A DNA stretch of 64,000 bases from Dendrolimus kikuchii. Its lineage: Eukaryota; Arthropoda; Insecta; Lepidoptera; Lasiocampidae. Location of the stretch: the NCBI GenBank assembly GCA_019925095.2, contig CM034403.1, positions 8,685,690-8,749,689 on the forward strand, given 5' to 3'. The position numbers were made by a program, and so were the translations under genes. Of the stretch, positions 49,201-58,459 are shown one piece after another (within the stretch, counting starts at the first letter, position 1; each line of letters opens with the position of its first letter). The notes beneath the pieces are model-generated. The model worked only from the letters and a program-made list of their open reading frames with translations. It ran no database searches and was not told where the DNA came from.

Positions 49201-52200
49201 ATTGTGTGCCAGCCGTGATTTAAGACAGTTATACAAGTGGAATCCAACTGTAATAGAGGATATTGTATCAATTATCTAATAAGTCGTAAGTACAAACTCA
49301 ATCCGTTTTAATATATTAAAGTAATACTAATATCGTACTTCAAAGCAGCTGTTAGTTGTTTGTGTTTCTTTCTTATTTTGCCGATCTTATTGTTTATTTG
49401 TCACTTGATGAGAGCACATTACACAAGAAAGTTTTTGTTAAAATGTTTGGGAATGCCAAACATAAATAACAACCCATCGTTCACAGAACCCAATTAAGTA
49501 TGCATAATTGAAGTGTTTTGTGATAAATATTTAGGTCGTAACAAAAAAATACGCTTTAGTATTTTTTACTGAACTTTTGATTTGTATTAACCAATAAGTT
49601 AACCAACTAAGATTCTACATTATTGTTTTTTATATTTTAGATACACCAGCAACCACTCCGCTTCGAGGCACAAGACCACAATCCTGCCGATGTTACCCTT
49701 CAACCCCTTGCAGATATTTAGATAAAGATAATGTGCTGCAATTTGTGAAAACAGAAGATGAAGCAGTTTGCACAGGAATTTCTACAAATGTCTGAAAATC
49801 TGGGCAATGTAGAAAATGCTCTCGTATTAATCTCCAATACCATTTTGGAAATTGCCAGGAAAATGCCAGAGCCTTGATAATTGCTAATTAAATATATTTT
49901 TTATCTTAAATAAGTCTATATATTGTTTAATTATAATTATTTAAAAATAGGTAGTTTAATTTATACTTTAATAAAAATACAAATAATTGAATTATCTCAA
50001 TTATAATATAATGTTCAGGACGTGTTAAATTTAATTGTATACAAGTAGTTAAAGTTTAGTAGCATAATCCCCTCTGTCTACCCCGTAAGGGATATGACAA
50101 TATAAATAGGTGATTAGAGTAATAGTTTTGAAATTGAAAAATATTTTTGTTTTATCGTATAACATAATCTCTGGAATTGTTGAATCCATTCAAAAAGTTC
50201 TTTATTAGGGTAAAAACTAGTTACTATAATAAAACTACATTTTAATTTAAGCGCGGTATTTTATTTCTTTATTAATTCTAAAACATATATAATATTAAAG
50301 TAAACACTTACAAACCAGGATAAGTACTGTATTAAATGCAAAGAATGTTTTGTTTCATTAGATAAACTACAATGTGGGCTTTGTGTTCGTACTTCATACA
50401 CAAGGACAACAAACCTACTTGGCGGTATATCACTTCACTTCGGAGTTGATAAAAAGGGTTTTATGTTTCATAAACTTCCTCAAATAAGTCCTAGCTCACT
50501 CTATAATTCGCTATAAATTCGTCTTCAATCATTGAAAATACGCTATTTGTATAACGCATTATACGAGGCTCATTTCTTCTTTCTTGTAGTTTTTATTGTG
50601 CATTTTACGTAAAATGTGCGATATTAGTACTAATTTAGCCATATTAGGAACTTATTATTTATTAAAAACCACTTAAAACGCAAAACAATTTCTAAAAAGT
50701 TACACTTTTGTTATTGGAAAAATCACAATAGTCAACACAATATTGTCGCAATACACAGCTGTCAAAATCAACTCGAGAGTAGCGATAAGATCCCGATTCC
50801 GATTTCGTTTAGTTCTCCAAATTGACACGCAATCTCAAATCAATTTGGCGCTAGTGTTGAAATCAAGAGTAAGAAACGTTCAAATTTCAATCCCGATCTG
50901 TCGGAATTACTTAATTCATTCTTAAATAAAGCTTTTGAGCAAATTTCCATCTCATTAACCTATATTATTAGACGTCTATACTGGTAGATAAAACTAACTT
51001 TTAAATGTCAACCGGAAGATTTAGTAGATAATAATTCGATATTATTAGATTATTCTAGTTTCGTTTCTCGCTCTCAAGACATCTTACATCATCATAGGCC
51101 GCATTTAAATTTCCATTTGCGATAGGTCCTCTTGCTCTATAAATAAATATTCTTTCTTTCTGTTGTACAATGAAGAGTTATCTACCTATCAAATATCTAT
51201 ATGGGGTAATTAATGTTCCATGTCAATAAATTAGTGTTATCTAGTGTTTATATAACAGACTATCCTCAAAAATGAATTGATAAGAAATAAGAATAATATT
51301 TTAATCGACTGATTGTAATCATAGATTAATTCCGTAAATGTTGGATCCGACACAAAACCTTGAAACTGAACATATTTGTGAAGAAAAATATGTATTGACA
51401 TTTCCATTTTAATATATGTCTATATAATATTAGAGGAACCTGTTCTACCTTCGACGGGTTCTCACACTTTCGTTTAAAAATATTAACAATGCGAGTAAGA
51501 CCTATCAAATATGCATATATGGAAAGATAAGTTATTCAACTATACAATGTATCAATAAAATCTGTAAATTTTCTATAAAGCTAAGAACGAAAGCCATTAG
51601 AAAAAAAAACTGTCCAAGGTACAACAGACCTAATGTACCTTGGCCCGTACAAATTGTACCTTGTACATTCTAGGATCAAATTAAGATAAATACTTACGGT
51701 TGCTGCATGAATTTACTTTTATTAAGGTATACTAATGACTACAATAAATGACTGAACATATCAACGCCTGTAAATCAACAATGAATATTGAACACTAACG
51801 TAAATAGCAATATTTCACAAAAGAACATTATCCAAGACAAACTTGTGTCCATTTTTATCAATAGTACCAAATCAGATTACTTAGTAAACTTAAAATCTAT
51901 GAATGTTTACGTATTAAAAAAAATAAAAACAACAAAAATGAAATAAAACTACGTTTTAACGCTTTTAAGCGCGGTAATTTATTTGATATTTATTATTCCG
52001 ACGTTTCTGCCACTTTTCAGTAGCCGTGATCACGGAAGACAAAGATGTCAAGTGTTAATGAGTATTGTTAAAGTTTTATTTAGCCTACCACCAACTTGTT
52101 ATTTTAATTATTTAGTTTTAATTTTGTTTATAGTTATTATTTACTCTATGGGAGCCTAATCTAATTTACCACCGCTTCGCAACATTATCTGGCTTGAAGA

Positions 52201-55200
52201 GTAGAAGCGGGCGCAAGAAACTCTTCAGCAAACATGCCTAGCTCTAATTATTTTATTTATTTTAAAAAACAATTTTAACAAACTTCATCATCATCATCAC
52301 TTGGTAATTGTATGGTAACAAGAAAATACATACTTAGTAATAACTACCGGCTACCCGCGACTTCGTCTACATATATCCTAAAAATTGCAATATGGACACA
52401 ACCATCAACTAATTTATAGCATGTGTTATTCTGACAGTTATACATATTATTTTATAAAGTTTCACCAAAATCGATTCACTCGCTTTTGCGTGAACGAGAA
52501 ATAATCATAATAAACTTACAAATTTTCTCGTTTATAATATTAATAGGATTTAGAACAGTTACATCATAAACATTACTAATTTTATTTATTTTACTGGCGT
52601 TTTATGCCAGTATACATCTCTATATTTAAAAGTAATAATCAATGTTTCAGAACAAGGTTGAAATTGTAGACCGTTTCTAACAAAAAATAAGCAAATGAGA
52701 ACACACAGTCAACTAATCATCATAAACATCAGATCCTTAAATCCCGGTTGCGTTCGAAGCGTTTATTTCAAAGCCCGTGGACCCCTTCCCTACTTTTCCT
52801 TCTCCAATTCGCGAGATTGTCGACGTCTGTTGTTTAGAGACTATTGGTACTGTTAAGATGGTGGCTCGTGGTCGAGTCCTTTTGCAAGTGAAGCACACTT
52901 TTTGTAGCTAAAAGGTTTAATACGGGCTCGTTGCCGTGACAATGGACAAATCGACTCTCTTCGATAATTTGATTTTCAGTTGTAAGTATAACACAAAGCA
53001 AAAATGACGAATTTGAATTTATATGTACGTAACAGTACGCTTGCCATCTACGACTTCAAGTAAACATTTCTTGGGTTTACCCCTTCTACCGACCTGGGCG
53101 GAGGCGAGATGACTGGTTCCTGTATCTTACTAACTTTTCACCTGCTATACCATCGGTTGAATTTTGACATTACTTGTATGGAGCTTATGTCAAATTTTAA
53201 CCGATAGTAAGACAAATGAACGCTTTATAAGATATAGGAACCGAGCCGAACCAATCAGCCGACAAGTATGTACGACTATACGTATAATAAAGACACGACT
53301 AATCTCATTAATTGATATTAATCTTTGACCTGACAACTAAGAGAACGAAAAGCAAGGCATTTTTATTTTACAGATTATAATCTCAAGCATTGTATTGCGA
53401 ATAATTATTCTAAAATACGGGCTTGGATCCAGGGTTTCCATATTGTGAAATCTTTTCCCCATAAATGTTTATCCGGGGATATAAAATTTTGGGGTAGTTA
53501 TAAGTGTCTGGGATCTAAAATTCGAGGCCAGCTTTAAAACCTCTTTTAAGCATTTAATGTCTCTGATACACCTGACTGTGTAACAGACGCAGCTAAGAGT
53601 TTAATGCGTTATTTGAGATGCGACATTGTTAATGACGTTAAACATTGATAGATAATTAACTTAAATTAACGGCGTTACTTTTCAACCTTTTAAATAAGAT
53701 GCATTTGGCCATAGTCACTAACACTTACGCAGATGGAGCAGGTGCATAGTAATGACGCCGGTCTGGAAGTCATTTTAATTCTGGTATAATAAATTTACCA
53801 ATTTGGTGATATTTCCAAAATCTGGAGAGCCTGCTTAGGTCGCCTATACTGAATACTCAAATGTGAAAATCCGTAAAACATTGCTACGATTTGTCGAAAG
53901 AAAGCGAAAAGTTGTCTGGTGCTAACTATAAAGCCTTTTCAATAGTAACCAGTCCGACTGGTTTACGTAAACTGGCCGATGGCCACATGCGTCACATAAA
54001 TGCTTGGGTATTGCACACGTGGTTCACACTTTGCAACACACATTTGTCAATGGTTAATATCATCCAGTTTAAAATATCAGGTTATGTTATTGACGAATTG
54101 ATTAACGATAAAATTGTACAAATCTATAATATAATCAATCTGTAGAGGAGTTGGTGTTGCAACAATGAATTTAAAATTCGGAAAAAACAAGGGGACTAAT
54201 TCTGAGTAGCACATTCTAAAAATACAGTATTTAGAATTTTTGACTGACTGTTAGAGCATCACGTAAAAACTACTTAACAGATTTAAATGAAACTCAATAA
54301 AGAGATAGCTTATAGATATTTTCATCCCGATAAATGATGTCGTTCCCGTGGGTAAGATGAACATAGCCAAAAAAGTGGCACTGCGGTCGCGGTTTATAGC
54401 GCCGCATTTGCACTTCACTAACGTAGCGTCGTCGTCGTTTCGCTGGCACATGCTAGTTAATCAATAAATTAATTAATTGTGTCTGTATGTGATTTCAAAA
54501 TCAACGCCATAACTTAAATGAGGATTGCTAAATACGCTGATAATGTTTTTAAATAACCTGTGACACATCATCAAATCGGACTATTTCAGAAGTAGTACCC
54601 CCCCCCCCCCTCCCCCATATCTTTAAGCATCCAGCGAATTTAAATCTAGTGTATAGTGACATTTATTACATTACATATACATAATTTGGCATCGTTGTAT
54701 TGTGCCAACAAAGCGTCAAAAACTGTAAAATCAAACATTGCAATCCACAAATCATATGTACAGTTGTCGATTGAATCGGTTGGAAGACCGTTAGGAGATA
54801 CGGCCTGACAAGTCACGTTCTTTAATATTCTCAATAATGATCAGACCACATTGACAGTAAATTTTATTAGCATTATAAATGTGGTTTTGACAGTTGGATT
54901 TATTTTACTTCATACATAATATATTTTTAATTTATTATTTTTATGAACGAAATTAGAAAAATATCTATAGCTGACTAAGGAGCGTAAGTGAGATATATTA
55001 ACTGTCTCTGTGGTTGGGCGGGCTAAGCCTTTGCTGGCCTACGTCATTGCAACGCAGAGGCTGCGGGTTCGATTCCTGGCATAAATTTCTATGCTCTGGG
55101 TGTCTGGGATCAGCCCCAGAGTAGTCCCTTGTATATTACCCATTACACAAGCTAGCTTAATTTGGGAATATAGAATGAGTGTATTAATCTGCCGATTATT

Positions 55201-58200
55201 TTTATTATTAAAAAAAATATATAATCGCATTCTGGATAAGACATATTTTAAACTCTTTTTAAAGAACTTATAAACCTTATATAATTATTATGAATAAAAG
55301 TTAAGATATATAGGCAATATGCAGAAATTTTCTTGACCTCAGAGAGGGAGTAACCTTGACCTACGCTATAAAGTATTTCATTAAATAAAAGACACGTACA
55401 ATACTGATAACTTGAAAACCAATTATGATATGTTAGTACATACTATTACGTGTCTCTGAATAAATTGAACACGTTATTATAACTTTATTCTTAAACAAGT
55501 AGTGACGACTTTTATAACATTAATCAAATCTGGTATAATGTAATCTAACACGGCATTTACGTAATTATATAACATTATATAAACATTCAAAAAATAAGTA
55601 GTATTAACAATTACAATTCCGGAAAATTGTATTTTCATTACAGTCATACCAATAATGAAAATTAAATTTTCCGGAATTGCTATTATTAATAATATTTATT
55701 TCATAACATTTACATCTTTAATCACTTTCCGAATATTATATAACTAGAGTTTACCCCACGGTTGCGCCGCGGATCAACCTCTAGTGCGTGCGTCTCGTTT
55801 AAAGAGGTTACAACACAGGTTACATTGTATCTAATTTTTATGTTACTGCTATTTGCTCCGGAAGATTCACTTCATTTTATTAACCGACTTCAAAAAAAGA
55901 AGGAGGTTCTCAATTCGTCGGGATCTTTTTTTTTATATATGTTCATCGATTACTCCGAGATTTATGTTCCGATTTACGTGATTCTTTTTTGTTCGACACG
56001 GAATAGCTGCCATTTGGTCCCCTAAAAATTTAACATAGTTTGGCCCAGTAGTTTTCATTTTACGAACATTTTTTTGTTCCCGTTTCTTGGGACCTATATT
56101 TTTTAAGGAGCGCGGCACCTTTCGTAGGTGCCTACCCATACAAAAAAATAAAAAAACTTCGTTTAAAAAAACCGACTTCAAAAACTAAAAAGTATAAAAT
56201 AACATATTTCTAAAGCTATTATTATTAATATATATTATCTAAAACATCTTAAAGTCGGTGCTTAGTAATTTTCAAAATATAGTAATTTTTATGTTTTACT
56301 TTGCATCGACTTCAAGATGTTTTAGATAATATATATTAATAATAACAGCTTTAGAAATTAGTTATTTTATACTTTTTAGTTTTTTGGTTTTTGAAGTCGG
56401 TTTTTTTATATCGCAAACTATCCCATCTCCCGGAAGAAAAGTATCTATGCCAATTTTCGGTTTTAAAACTACATATGTACACCAAATGACCAAATCTACC
56501 ACATCGACCACATGGACCACACCGACCACATCAACCATATCGACCACATTGACCACATCGACCAAACCGACCACATCGACCATATCGACCAAAATGACCC
56601 AATTTACCAAAATGACGAAAATGGCAAATCACAAAATAAAAACCTATCCTACTATCTGGGATAATCTTTACAAAAATCTATCCCCAAACTTATCCCATTA
56701 TCCGGGATGAAAAGTATCCCTTGTCCACCCTCGGTATTAAAATTACATATATACCGATTTTCAGCCAAATCGGTCCAGTAATTTTTCCGTAAAAGCATAA
56801 CAAACAGAGAGACAAATATATATTTATCCCGGAAACTATCCCATTTATTGGGATAAAAAGTATCCTATGTCCATCCTCGGCATCGAATATATATACTGAG
56901 TTTCAGCCAAATCGGACCAGTAGTTTTTCCGTGAAAACGGAACAGACAGACAGACAGAGTTATATTCGCATTTATAATATTAATAAGGATAAGGATGTCA
57001 ATAGAGTTACGACAATGGGCGTTTGTCACCTTGAGAAACCCCTATATTTTTACTTGGACTAACACGCGCTTGCCCGATTTTTATTTAATTTTACGTGGCC
57101 AAATGACGTAATTATTTTGTAGAAATTTCTGGAAAACTTAGTTTGACCAAACTTAAAAAATCTAAACAATTACAAACAAATAAAACAAAAATTGACTTGA
57201 ACAAAAATTTGTGTCGAAAAAGATTTTGACATAAGATATTCCTTATTTACCTTTAATTAAAATTGTAGATGCTAGCCCCCCAATAAAGTAAATAAAAAAA
57301 ATCGGGTACATGGTGTTTAGTGCACTGAAGACAAAATTATGGGCATTATTCACGCTACTACGGAACACCGCTTTGTGCGTGGTACTACATAGTAGGTACT
57401 AAACCAGTGTTTTGGAAATCACTCTTAGTTATTGTACGTTAGATAATATAAGCCCACGTATAGGAAATAGAGAGAATAATAATTATTGAAGTAATATTGA
57501 TTGAATATTATTACAAAAACTACACGGTTGAATGAATGAAATCAGAACTGCGGGCTCAATCGGCCGTGTCAATGCAAATATCATGTGGAGTCGATAATAA
57601 AGAACGTAATGACAATGTATCATGCATAAAATAGACTTCTAAATTTATTATACCATTTTATATTACGATCGAACATTTCTTTATAGCGTTGGATCATATT
57701 TCCATACTAGATGTTGCTCGCGACTTCGCTTGCGTAGATTAAAAATAGTCATAGTTTGAAATGTATCTTTTCACCGCCTTAGTGGTAGAATTTCCAAAAA
57801 TGCCGATACACGTGTACATTTGTTTTTAATAAAAAACAGATATATACAATTTCATGCTTCTTACTTTGAAAATGACCGATTTTCATACAAACTATCATTC
57901 CCTTATCACACTATTAGGGGCTGAATTTCCAAAAAATCCTTTTTTTAAATTTATTTGTTCAACAAAAAGATACATAATTTTTATATATCTACATCTAAAA
58001 ACATGAAAGGGTTAGACTAAGAAGCTAAGTCTACGCTTTAGGCACAATTAATAAAATGAGGTAGTTTGAGTATTAAATCTACTGTGTATCAATTCTAGTA
58101 ACAATTGAAACGGGGACAGCAAACATTATGAATGAATGAAAAGTCTTTATTGTTCACCATAAACTTAAATCTAGATAATTGATATGGATACATTTGCATT

Positions 58201-58386
58201 GGAACAATGGACGGCCTTATCGCTTATAGCGATCTCTTCCAGACCCGGTGTCTAAGGAGATTTTTTACAGAAAAATTATGTATACGATTTTTGGTGGTGT
58301 ACTAAACTAAAAGTATTATAATCACAATTATCAAACACCATTAAAATCAATTATAAATAAACTACTATATACTTATATATATATAG

Positions 58387-58459
<73 letters not shown>

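Noticed and set aside
56484..56625. CRISPR-like array
   Set aside because: Units are 9 bp without spacers, in a eukaryotic genome: a minisatellite.
56384..56710. Thr-rich 108-codon frame and opposite Val-rich 82-codon frame
   Set aside because: Both are produced by the 9 bp minisatellite, whose period is a multiple of 3.
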